DNA from: Bacteroidales bacterium
GTDB taxonomy: Bacteria > Bacteroidota > Bacteroidia > Bacteroidales > BM520
DNA length: 64,000 nucleotides
Direction of reading: 5' to 3'
Assembly: GCA_031276035.1 (NCBI GenBank)
Contig: JAISNV010000043.1
Coordinates: forward strand, 20,535 to 84,534
A program made the translations under genes and the position numbers. The notes below the pieces were generated by a model. That model made no database searches. It had not been told where the DNA came from and saw only the letters and a list, made by a program, of their open reading frames with translations. Each line of letters opens with the position of its first letter. The first letter of the stretch is position 1. This document shows positions 38,423 to 46,517 of the stretch, piece by piece.

Positions 38423-39355
38423 ATGAAGAAACTTTCATATATCATCTTAATATTATTAATTGCATTCGGTGCTTGTAAGAATAATAATCCGATTAAAACA
38501 AATAATACGGAGAATCAAGAAGTAAAAATCCCATGTAATGATTTACCGCTTCTTGATTCTTTGATACTTGTTGATTCTTTAAATGGAGATTTGTATTCTT
38601 GCCGCGCAGAAATCTATTTCGATAAAGGAAGATATCCAGAAGCATTATATGACATTAACAGTGCATTAATGTTAAAAGGACAAAATATTCCTGATTTATT
38701 AATGCTTTCCGATATATATTATATGCTTGGGAATTTTCAATATGCACGAACAGCCATTGCTGAAGCGGAAAAAATTGACAGTGAAGATTATACCGTATAT
38801 TATGCCTATGGCAAACATAATTTCAGAACAGGAAATTTTGAATTAGCTAAAGGATATCTCGCTAAATCTATTCAAAAACATCCGTTAAATCCTCAATCTT
38901 ATTTTGTATTAGGACAAATTGCCGCTTTGGAAGAAGATACTGCAAGAGCCATTACGTATTTTCAAAACGCTATCCAAGCAGATTACGAATTTAATCCGGC
39001 TTATTTACAGCTTGCGGTACTTAACATCGAACAGAATCCAGAACTTGTACCTCAATATCTTCAAAATGCTATAAGCGTAAAGGAAGACAATCCACATGCG
39101 TATTTTCTGCTTGGTGTTTATTATCAGGAAAATGAAGAATACGACAAAGCAAAAGATTGTTTCCTCAATTCATATATTTATGATAAGAAAAATAAGATGA
39201 CATGCTTTAATTTAGGCTATATTTATTTAACGGAACTTATGTATTTTGATTCTGCAGCATTTTGGTTTGAAAAGACTTTAGCTCTCGATCCTGATTTTAA
39301 GGAGGCTCAACACAATTATAATTACAGTTTGGAACTTATGAAAGAAGATATTTAA
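38423..39355 (+). CDS. TPR-repeat lipoprotein
   Basis: A 310-residue lipoprotein (MKKLSYIILILLIAFGAC) with about seven tetratricopeptide-like repeats, for example 'GRYPEALYDINSALML', 'GNFQYARTAIAEAEKI', 'EEYDKAKDCFLNSYIYD' and 'DSAAFWFEKTLALDPDF'. Probably a periplasm-facing scaffold on the outer membrane; partners unknown. I chose the ATG at 38423 because it starts a clean lipoprotein signal. The gene begins 62 bp after recA and ends 16 bp before the radical SAM gene. Confidence 0.85.
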   Translation: MKKLSYIILILLIAFGACKNNNPIKTNNTENQEVKIPCNDLPLLDSLILVDSLNGDLYSCRAEIYFDKGRYPEALYDINSALMLKGQNIPDLLMLSDIYYMLGNFQYARTAIAEAEKIDSEDYTVYYAYGKHNFRTGNFELAKGYLAKSIQKHPLNPQSYFVLGQIAALEEDTARAITYFQNAIQADYEFNPAYLQLAVLNIEQNPELVPQYLQNAISVKEDNPHAYFLLGVYYQENEEYDKAKDCFLNSYIYDKKNKMTCFNLGYIYLTELMYFDSAAFWFEKTLALDPDFKEAQHNYNYSLELMKEDI

Positions 39356-39371
39356 TAATATTCGGAGATAT

Positions 39372-40427
39372 ATGAATAAACGCAGATTAAGGAAGGCTAT
39401 TTCTAGAATAAGAAAATTACCTAAAAACAAATATTTTTTTAAATATATTTCTAATAAATTCAGACATTTTTATTACCGAGTTACCAAATCCAACAAAGTT
39501 GCCTACCCTTCTACCATAATGCTCGAACTTACAAACAGATGTAATCTTGCATGCACCACTTGCCCCCGCGTTTATGCTTACGGCAAACAAATGGATCAGG
39601 GTTCAATAAAAATTGAACAGGCTAAAAAAATAATTGATGAGCTTTGGCCTTATTTAGATTCTATCGGCTTAACAGGTATGGGTGAAACTTTCTTATACAA
39701 AGATATAGAACAAATTATAGATTATATAAAATTGAAAAACAAAGGTATTATTATATCTGTTTCTACTAATGCAATGCTTCCCGATTTTCTAAATATAGTT
39801 TCTAAACTAATTGGGAAAATAGATACTATTCAAATTTCTACAGACGGATTAAATGATATTTACGAGAAGATCCGTATTAATGCAAAGTTTGAAACATTAG
39901 ATACTAATCTTCGTGAACTTGTTAAACTTGCTAAGAATTCGGATACTACCTTAATGATGAATATGGTAGTAACAAAAGAAAATTATATGCAGATGGCAGC
40001 GCTTGTACAATATGCTGAGGAAATCGGCATACAATATATGGACTATACAAAATTTAATCTTGCATGTGTTACTGATATTGATGTTTCTTATTATGATTTT
40101 TATAAATCGGAAGAATTCATACATGCATTAGAGGAATTGGAAAAAATTAAAGAAACAACTAAAAACGTAACTGTCTCCAATAGAAGTTTCTACGACAAAC
40201 CCTCATTTAAAAATTGTCCTTTCCCATGGAGTCACTTTTATATTTGTTGGGATGGATATATTACGCCCTGCTGCGCAAAGCCTTTTCCTAAAGAATATAA
40301 CTACGGTAATGTTTTCGAAACGTCTGTTATGGATGTTTTAAATAATACGAAATTTATAGCATGGCGAAAACTATGGAGAGAAAATAAAGCTCCGGAATTC
40401 TGTGATAAATGTCATTTTATAATTTAA
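39372..40427 (+). CDS. Radical SAM/SPASM-type protein
   Basis: A 351-residue protein. The radical SAM cluster motif CxxxCxxC is in 'LTNRCNLACTTCPR', followed by 'GLTGMGETFLYKDIE' (GGE-like) and 'STNAMLPDFL'. The C-terminus has a SPASM-like auxiliary cluster: 'CPFPWSHFYICWDGYITPCC' and 'FCDKCHF'. The N-terminal 35 residues are very basic. SPASM enzymes often modify peptides or act in cofactor or surface-polysaccharide synthesis; no precursor peptide is visible nearby, so the substrate is open. Confidence 0.85.
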   Translation: MNKRRLRKAISRIRKLPKNKYFFKYISNKFRHFYYRVTKSNKVAYPSTIMLELTNRCNLACTTCPRVYAYGKQMDQGSIKIEQAKKIIDELWPYLDSIGLTGMGETFLYKDIEQIIDYIKLKNKGIIISVSTNAMLPDFLNIVSKLIGKIDTIQISTDGLNDIYEKIRINAKFETLDTNLRELVKLAKNSDTTLMMNMVVTKENYMQMAALVQYAEEIGIQYMDYTKFNLACVTDIDVSYYDFYKSEEFIHALEELEKIKETTKNVTVSNRSFYDKPSFKNCPFPWSHFYICWDGYITPCCAKPFPKEYNYGNVFETSVMDVLNNTKFIAWRKLWRENKAPEFCDKCHFII

Positions 40428-40877
40428 ATGACAATATAAGCTATTGTTTTTTGAGTTATCGTTTTGAATAATTTATATATGCTACAGCAGGAACATATTC
40501 TTTAACATCCATATTCAAATCGTCTTACAATAATATTATTTTCTTTATCTACTTCTGCAACCTATATTATTAACCAAACTTTTGCGCAAATCTCTACAGA
40601 CTTAAGTAGGAAAAATGATATATTAGCAACTCTTTTAAATAAAAAACGGTAGAAGGAAAAAACTGAATAATAGAAAGTAAAAATAAAATTCTACAAACAT
40701 TGTTAATGATAAATAATAAAATTAACTGTAAATTTATTACACATTTGCGTCTAAATTATTTATAATTGCTCTTGTTTAAATCCAACTAACGTATTGACAA
40801 TAATCACCATATGATTGCGGCACGATTTTCGATCTAATTTTATATCTTTTTTATAATGATAAATATATTCACTTGAG

Positions 40878-40909
40878 TCCGGAGTTAAATGTTAATATTT
40901 AATTCCGGA
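40878..40909 (+). terminator. 13-bp hairpin, possible terminator or operator
   Basis: TCCGGAGTTAAAT pairs with ATTTAATTCCGGA (one G-U), loop GTTAAT, followed by a weak T/A-rich tail. It lies 450 bp after the radical SAM gene and 80 bp before the metallopeptidase promoter, so its role is uncertain. Confidence 0.45.
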
Positions 40910-40967
40910 TTTAAATTTATAAGTTATCGATGATTGATAATTAAACATTTATTCTTTTTACATTTAT

Positions 40968-41014
40968 TTTGTATCTATCCCCATTTTTTTATAGTTTTGC
41001 GTTTAAATGGGGAT
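40968..41014 (+). promoter_or_regulatory. Promoter embedded in a 10-bp inverted repeat
   Basis: TTTG at 40968-40971, 20-bp spacing, then TAGTTTTGC at 40992-41000: a full Bacteroidetes promoter. Arms ATCCCCATTT (40977-40986) and AAATGGGGAT (41005-41014) are perfectly inverted and bracket the -7 element. This is the geometry of a repressor operator. Confidence 0.65.
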
Positions 41015-41082
41015 GTATTACATAATCATACTTTTCCATTTTAATTTAATAATGCAATTAATAATTATCAACATCAATAAGT

Positions 41083-43122
41083 ATGAAAAATCACATCACA
41101 ATCATCTTAATCACAATTATTTTCACTTCATGTTCAACAAAAAACAAGGAGCAACAATTAAGTGTTATCTCTGATGAAACAATTATCAATACTATTAAAG
41201 TAATTAAGGATAAATATCCGAATGTAAATAACGATTTATTGACAAGGGGCGTTAAGCACACTGCAAATTTCTGGATGAATGACGACGGAACTGCTAATGA
41301 TTTTCAAGAGTTCTGCAAGCACAATTTCGTTTCTAATCCGGAAAATAAAGAAATATTATTTAATAAACTTCAAAATAATTTTGAAATATTATTCGGCAAT
41401 TTCAATAAAATGAGTGTTGATTTAAAACTTCCGTTGCATGTTATTGGTGACGAAATTCACTTTATTGATGAAATCTTCGGAGCTTGGGAGCCTTACGCTC
41501 ATTTCACTGACGATATTTTCTCTTCCAAGATTGCTTTTATTATAACATTGAATTTTCCTTTTTATAATTTAGAAGAAAAAAATAATTTTGGAAAAGATTG
41601 GAGCAGATTAGAATGGGCTTATGCGCGTATGGGAGATGTTGTTACCTCAAGAGTTCCTGCTAACATCAGTCAAGACATTGCTGCTGCATCAACTCAGGCC
41701 GACAATTATATTTCAAATTATAATATAATAATGGGAAATCTTCGTAATGAGAATTCCGAAAAACTTTTTCCGGATGGAATGAATCTAATCACTCATTGGG
41801 GTTTGCGTGATGAACTCAAATCAAATTATTCCGATAATATTATAGGACTGGAAAAACAAAGAATTATTTATGGTGTAATGAAGCATATTATAAATCAAAC
41901 AATTCCAGAACAGGTTATTAATAATGATAAATATATTTGGTATCCAATTTCAAATAAAGTTTTCAAAGACGAAAAAGAAATCACTGTAAAAGCCGAACCA
42001 AATACTCGTTACCAACAACTATTTAATCTTGCAATGGCTTATAAATCTTCCGACAAATTTAATCCTACATATCCAACTTATATTCAACGTTCTTTTGATC
42101 AATCAATGGAAGTATCTTATGATGAAATAGAAAGGATGTTCATTGACTTTATAAGCGATCCTGTTGTTGCTGAAGTTGGAAAATTGATTGAGTCTCGTTT
42201 AGGAAGAAAATTAGAACCATTTGATATTTGGTACGACGGATTTAAATCGAGAAGTAGTATATCCGAAGATGTTCTTTCTAATAAAACTCGTGAATTATAT
42301 CCCAGTACTCATGCTTTTCAGCACGGACTTGAGGATATTCTTTTAAAGTTAGGCTTTACAAAAGACAAAGCAAAAGAAATATGTTCAAAAATTACTGTTG
42401 ATGCTTCACGCGGCGCCGGTCATGCATGGGGAGCACAAATGCGTTCCGATAATGCGCGCCTCCGCAGCAGGATAGGATCAGATGGAATGGATTACAAAGG
42501 TTATAATATCGCAATTCATGAATTCGGACACAATGTTGAACAAACTATTTCTCTTCATGATGTTGACAACTATATCATGAATGGTGTTCCAAATACCGGA
42601 TTTACAGAAGCTCTGGCGTTCATATTTCAAAAAAGAGATCTTGAACTCCTCGGTTATAATACTAATGATCCGAATAAAGATGCCATGCTAACTCTTGATA
42701 TTTTCTGGGGATGTTATGAAATTATGGGTGTTTCATTGGTTGATATGCGCACATGGAAATGGTTCTACGAGAATCCGAATGCAACAGTAGAAGATTTAAA
42801 AGCAACCATCATTAAAAATGCAACTGAAATCTGGAATCAATATTACGCAAAAGTTTTGGGAGAAACTGACTCTCCTATTTTGGCCATTTATTCTCACATG
42901 ATTGACGTTCCATTGTATTTACCAAATTATCCTTATGGACATATCATTGAATATCAATTAGAAAATCATATTAAGGATAAAGATTTTGCAGATGAAGTTA
43001 TTAGAATATTCTCCGAAGGAAGACTGACTCCGAATATTTGGATGCAAGAAGCTGTCGGTAATAAGGTATCAACAAAGCCATTGCTTGAATCTACCAAAGC
43101 ACAATACTTATTATTGAAATAA
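41083..43122 (+). CDS. Zinc metallopeptidase-like lipoprotein (gluzincin)
   Basis: A 679-residue lipoprotein (signal ending FTSC). The zinc motif HEFGH lies at residues 479-483, with a probable third ligand E509 in 'GFTEALAFIF', the arrangement of gluzincins such as the M3 and M49 groups. The N-terminal 450 residues are helical without a recognised domain. Also seen: 'SRGAGHAWGAQMRSDNARLR', possibly part of the substrate cleft. It probably trims peptides in the periplasm or at the surface. The exact family is unclear to me. Its promoter lies inside an inverted repeat (40968-41014), suggesting tight repression. Confidence 0.72.
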   Translation: MKNHITIILITIIFTSCSTKNKEQQLSVISDETIINTIKVIKDKYPNVNNDLLTRGVKHTANFWMNDDGTANDFQEFCKHNFVSNPENKEILFNKLQNNFEILFGNFNKMSVDLKLPLHVIGDEIHFIDEIFGAWEPYAHFTDDIFSSKIAFIITLNFPFYNLEEKNNFGKDWSRLEWAYARMGDVVTSRVPANISQDIAAASTQADNYISNYNIIMGNLRNENSEKLFPDGMNLITHWGLRDELKSNYSDNIIGLEKQRIIYGVMKHIINQTIPEQVINNDKYIWYPISNKVFKDEKEITVKAEPNTRYQQLFNLAMAYKSSDKFNPTYPTYIQRSFDQSMEVSYDEIERMFIDFISDPVVAEVGKLIESRLGRKLEPFDIWYDGFKSRSSISEDVLSNKTRELYPSTHAFQHGLEDILLKLGFTKDKAKEICSKITVDASRGAGHAWGAQMRSDNARLRSRIGSDGMDYKGYNIAIHEFGHNVEQTISLHDVDNYIMNGVPNTGFTEALAFIFQKRDLELLGYNTNDPNKDAMLTLDIFWGCYEIMGVSLVDMRTWKWFYENPNATVEDLKATIIKNATEIWNQYYAKVLGETDSPILAIYSHMIDVPLYLPNYPYGHIIEYQLENHIKDKDFADEVIRIFSEGRLTPNIWMQEAVGNKVSTKPLLESTKAQYLLLK

Positions 43123-43262
43123 TTGTTTTGGATATAAAATTGATAATACGGGTTAGATGAGTCAATTACCTATTTAATAATTTGAAAAACTTTATCAATA
43201 TATTCTGATTATCGGTTTTAGTTCGTTATTATATTTTTATTTAAAATAACATTACATATTTT

Positions 43263-43742
43263 ATGAAAGCATATTTTGCATCTGGCTGCTTTTGGGGCAC
43301 CGAATATCATTTTTCAAAAGCAAAAGGGGTTATTGAAACCACTGTTGGATATATGGGCGGATATACTGAAAATCCGACATATAAAGATGTTTGCTCCGGA
43401 GCAACAGGACATATTGAAACAATTGAAGTTGTATATGACCCCGAACAAACTACATACGAAGAACTTTTAAAACTTTATTTCGAAACTCATAATTTTGAAC
43501 AAGAAGGCGGGCAGGGTCCGGATATCGGGGAACAATATATTTCCGTTATTTTTTATATCAATAATACTCAAAAAGAATTAGCTGCAGAATATATTCAAAT
43601 TTTACAAAAGATGGGATATTCTCCGGCAACGGAATTGAGACCTGTCGGCAGGTTTTATCCGGCAGAAGATTATCATCAAGATTATTATGAAAAGAGTAAT
43701 AGTAGTCCATATTGTCATATTTATAGGAAAATTTTTAAATAG
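43263..43742 (+). CDS. msrA: Peptide-methionine (S)-S-oxide reductase
   Basis: A 159-residue cytoplasmic repair enzyme. The catalytic Cys is C9 in 'ASGCFWGTEYHF'. Also seen: 'TTVGYMGGYTENPTYKDVC', 'GHIETIEVVYDP', 'GPDIGEQYISVIF' and the C-terminal 'YHQDYYEKSNSSPYCHIY', with a possible resolving Cys. The usual 'HDPT' segment is 'THNFEQEGG' here, a variant found in part of the family. Confidence 0.93.
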   Translation: MKAYFASGCFWGTEYHFSKAKGVIETTVGYMGGYTENPTYKDVCSGATGHIETIEVVYDPEQTTYEELLKLYFETHNFEQEGGQGPDIGEQYISVIFYINNTQKELAAEYIQILQKMGYSPATELRPVGRFYPAEDYHQDYYEKSNSSPYCHIYRKIFK

Positions 43743-43867
43743 TAACTTGTTAACAATTAACAGTTAAGTATTTATAAATTTGCATGTATAATTTCGGGAA
43801 ATTTTGTTATCCAGTGTATTAAATACGCACTTTAAACTCTCTAATTTTAGTTAAGTAAAAGTAATTT

Positions 43868-43887
43868 TTTTTACACCATTGTAAAAA
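43868..43887. promoter_or_regulatory. 8-bp dyad upstream of sigma-54-like promoter
   Basis: TTTTTACA-CCAT-TGTAAAAA, centred about 75 bp before the -24 box. This is a plausible activator (enhancer) site for an NtrC-class protein, by position only. Confidence 0.35.
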
Positions 43888-43950
43888 TTTTATACAAGAA
43901 TCCAAAATGATGTATAACGTTTGATTTTAATAATCAAGCAATTAGAATCG

Positions 43951-43966
43951 TGGCACATTATTAGCA
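43951..43966 (+). promoter_or_regulatory. Sigma-54-like -24/-12 promoter for ABC permeases
   Basis: TGGCAC at 43951-43956, then TAGCA at 43962-43966. GG and GC are ten bases apart, as sigma-54 requires; the only departure from TGGCAC-N5-TTGCA is one base. The first permease ATG is 34 bp downstream, and no TAnnTTTG element is seen here. Confidence 0.6.
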
Positions 43967-43998
43967 TCTTTTTGGTCCGTATTTTAATAAATTGAGAT

Positions 43999-46377
43999 AT
44001 GCAATCATTCCTAAGAAAAATTAGAAAACTTTTTAAAACAAATATTTTAAATATCATCGGTTTATCCGTTGCATTTGCTGCTTTTATAATAATTATCATT
44101 CAGGTAAACTACGATTTCAATTATGATAAAAGTTATAAAGATGCCGACAGAATTTATCGTTTGGAAACAAGATATACTAATCCTGATGCAGAAACATTTA
44201 GCCCGCTAATATGCAGGCCTCTCGGAGAAAATATTGCACAATCTTTTTCGGAAATTGAGATTGGGACTTGTGTTACCAGTTGGAGTGATAGAGCATATTT
44301 TTCAAAAATCAATGATCAATCCAAACCAATCGCACAAAATTTTGTTTCTGTTTCCCCAACTTTTCCATATTTATTTAACCTTGAACTCGTTGAAGGAAAT
44401 TTTGAAGATCTTTCCAAACCTAATCACTTGATAATTCCACAAAGTGTAGCTGAATTTTATTTTTCCGGGGAGTCTATTTACGGCAAAGAGTTATTATCAG
44501 GTTATGATAAAGATCTGTCAAACGATAATTATAACAAAATCTATACAGTTGCGGCAGTATATAAGGATCCTCCCAAAAATTCATCTCTGAAAAATATTAT
44601 TTATGTAAATATAGATAATGAGTATTTGGATAATAACACTGAATGGAGCTTTAGCTATTATTACAAACTGAACCAAGGAGCTAATCCTAAGTTACTTGGA
44701 AATGAAATTGAGAATTTTATTATAAATAACTTTTACTCAAATGATAAAGAAGTAAAAGGTTCGGCAAGATTAAATAAATTATCTGATGCATATTTTTCAC
44801 GGGATACTCAAGACGGAATGGAAAAAGGAAATCTATCCGTAACTATTTCTTTGCTTACAATTGCTATCCTAATCGTAGTAATTGCCATTATTAATTTCAT
44901 TAATTTTTCAATGGCATCAGTACCTCTAAATATCCGTCGTATAAATACAATGAAAGTTATAGGAAGCACTAACTCTGCACTACGTATTAAACAGATTATC
45001 GATGTGATATTTCTATCCATTTTCTCATATGGAATTGCTTTATTGATTTTTTATATTATCGCAGGCACAACATTCTCATCATTGATTTCTGCTGAATTAG
45101 ATTTCAAATCAAATTGGAAAATATTGATAATAAGCGGTTTCATAGCAATTATTACGGGCATTCTGGGCGGATTATATCCGGCATTCTACAGCACTTCTTT
45201 TTCTCCGGCAGTAATATTAAAAGGTTCTTTCGGATTATCTGCAAAAGGAAGAAATCTGCGTTCGTCATTAATTGCCTTTCAATATGTTATTTCCATAACT
45301 TTACTAATTGTTGCCATGTTCATATTTGTCCAGAACAGATATATGAAAAAGCATGATCTTGGTTTCAGAACAGAAAATGTTTTAACAGTACGAACATCCA
45401 ATACCATTGCTAAACAGAAGGATAGTTTTCTTGATCAACTAAAAACAAATCCTAATATACTTGATATTACTTTTTCCGACGGACCAATAGTATCTTTAGG
45501 TAAGATGGGTTGGGGACAAAATTATAAAGGGGAACTAATTAATTTCAACTGTTTTCCTGTCTCAACAAATTTTCTGGATTTTTTTGATATTCCGATAGTT
45601 GAAGGCAGAGGATTCCGGGAAAGTGATAATTTGAAATCCAACGGAACAATAATATTCAATGAAGTTGCTAAACAACAATTTAATATTGAAATAGACGATA
45701 AAATTGCCGGACATCTTGATGAAGAAAATTCTGCAGATATTGTGGGAATAGTTAAAAATTTCAACTTTCAACCATTGCAATATAAAATTCAACCGATTGC
45801 CTTATATATTTTCGGAACCGACCCGTGGAGATTACAGACTTATGTATATATCAAAATAACCGGAAATGATGTAAATGGTTCAATTGATCATATCAGAAAG
45901 ACATTAGCCGAATTTGATCATAATTTAACCAATGCCAATATTAATTTCATGGACAGAGGTATCGATTCATTATATCAAAAAGAAGATAATCTCGCTAAAT
46001 TGATTTTGATATTCTGCTCTTTATCAGTTTTTATTTCGATAATCGGTATTTTAGGATTAATATTTTTTGAAACACAATTCAGAAAAAAGGAAATCGGAAT
46101 CAGACGAGTTTTCGGTGCATCTATTGGGGAAATACTATCAATGCTTAACAAAGCCTATTTGAAAATAACATTAATTTGTTTTGTAATCTCCGTTCCGATA
46201 GCTTATTTCATAATCAAAGAATGGTTAAAGAATTTCGCATATCGCTCTCCTATTCCGTTTTGGATCTGGATAGTTGCAGTTGTGGCAATCTTTACATTAA
46301 CTTCGATAATAATTACTTTACAAAGCTTGCGAACAGCAAAAGCAAATCCGGTGGATTCTATTAAAATTAACAGTTGA
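43999..46377 (+). CDS. ABC transporter permease, MacB/FtsX type, copy 1
   Basis: A 792-residue inner-membrane protein: N-terminal helix (about 20-38), MacB-type periplasmic domain (YDKSYKDADRIYRLE to about 270), first FtsX core (about 285-440, with 'MKVIGSTNSALRIKQII' and 'LGGLYPAFYSTSFSPA'), second periplasmic domain, and second FtsX core at the end ('IGIRRVFGASIGEILSML', 'PVDSIKIN'). It lacks an ATPase domain and no ATPase gene is adjacent. Such permeases work in mechanotransmission-type export rather than classic transport. It is the first of a tandem pair, with a sigma-54-like promoter upstream. Confidence 0.9.
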   Translation: MQSFLRKIRKLFKTNILNIIGLSVAFAAFIIIIIQVNYDFNYDKSYKDADRIYRLETRYTNPDAETFSPLICRPLGENIAQSFSEIEIGTCVTSWSDRAYFSKINDQSKPIAQNFVSVSPTFPYLFNLELVEGNFEDLSKPNHLIIPQSVAEFYFSGESIYGKELLSGYDKDLSNDNYNKIYTVAAVYKDPPKNSSLKNIIYVNIDNEYLDNNTEWSFSYYYKLNQGANPKLLGNEIENFIINNFYSNDKEVKGSARLNKLSDAYFSRDTQDGMEKGNLSVTISLLTIAILIVVIAIINFINFSMASVPLNIRRINTMKVIGSTNSALRIKQIIDVIFLSIFSYGIALLIFYIIAGTTFSSLISAELDFKSNWKILIISGFIAIITGILGGLYPAFYSTSFSPAVILKGSFGLSAKGRNLRSSLIAFQYVISITLLIVAMFIFVQNRYMKKHDLGFRTENVLTVRTSNTIAKQKDSFLDQLKTNPNILDITFSDGPIVSLGKMGWGQNYKGELINFNCFPVSTNFLDFFDIPIVEGRGFRESDNLKSNGTIIFNEVAKQQFNIEIDDKIAGHLDEENSADIVGIVKNFNFQPLQYKIQPIALYIFGTDPWRLQTYVYIKITGNDVNGSIDHIRKTLAEFDHNLTNANINFMDRGIDSLYQKEDNLAKLILIFCSLSVFISIIGILGLIFFETQFRKKEIGIRRVFGASIGEILSMLNKAYLKITLICFVISVPIAYFIIKEWLKNFAYRSPIPFWIWIVAVVAIFTLTSIIITLQSLRTAKANPVDSIKINS

Positions 46378-46397
46378 TAATTTATATATTAATATAT

Positions 46398-46420
46398 AAA
46401 AAATTGAATTTCAATTTTTT
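46398..46420. repeat. AT-rich inverted repeat between the permease copies
   Basis: AAAAAATTGAA and TTCAATTTTTT flank a single T. It may act as a weak terminator or processing site between the two permease genes. Confidence 0.4.
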
Positions 46421-46517
46421 AATAGATATTTTTACTTGATAGTATAATTTCAGAAACATGACAAATAAATAATAAATAGATAAAAAACAATATTTTAATC
46501 TTTAAATATAAAATATC

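Larger units (their letters stand above)
40428..41082. other. Intergenic region with hairpin and promoter-operator
   Basis: About 655 AT-rich bases. The first 440 show nothing I recognise. Then come a 13-bp stem hairpin (40878-40909) and the promoter/inverted repeat (40968-41014) of the metallopeptidase gene. Confidence 0.6.
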
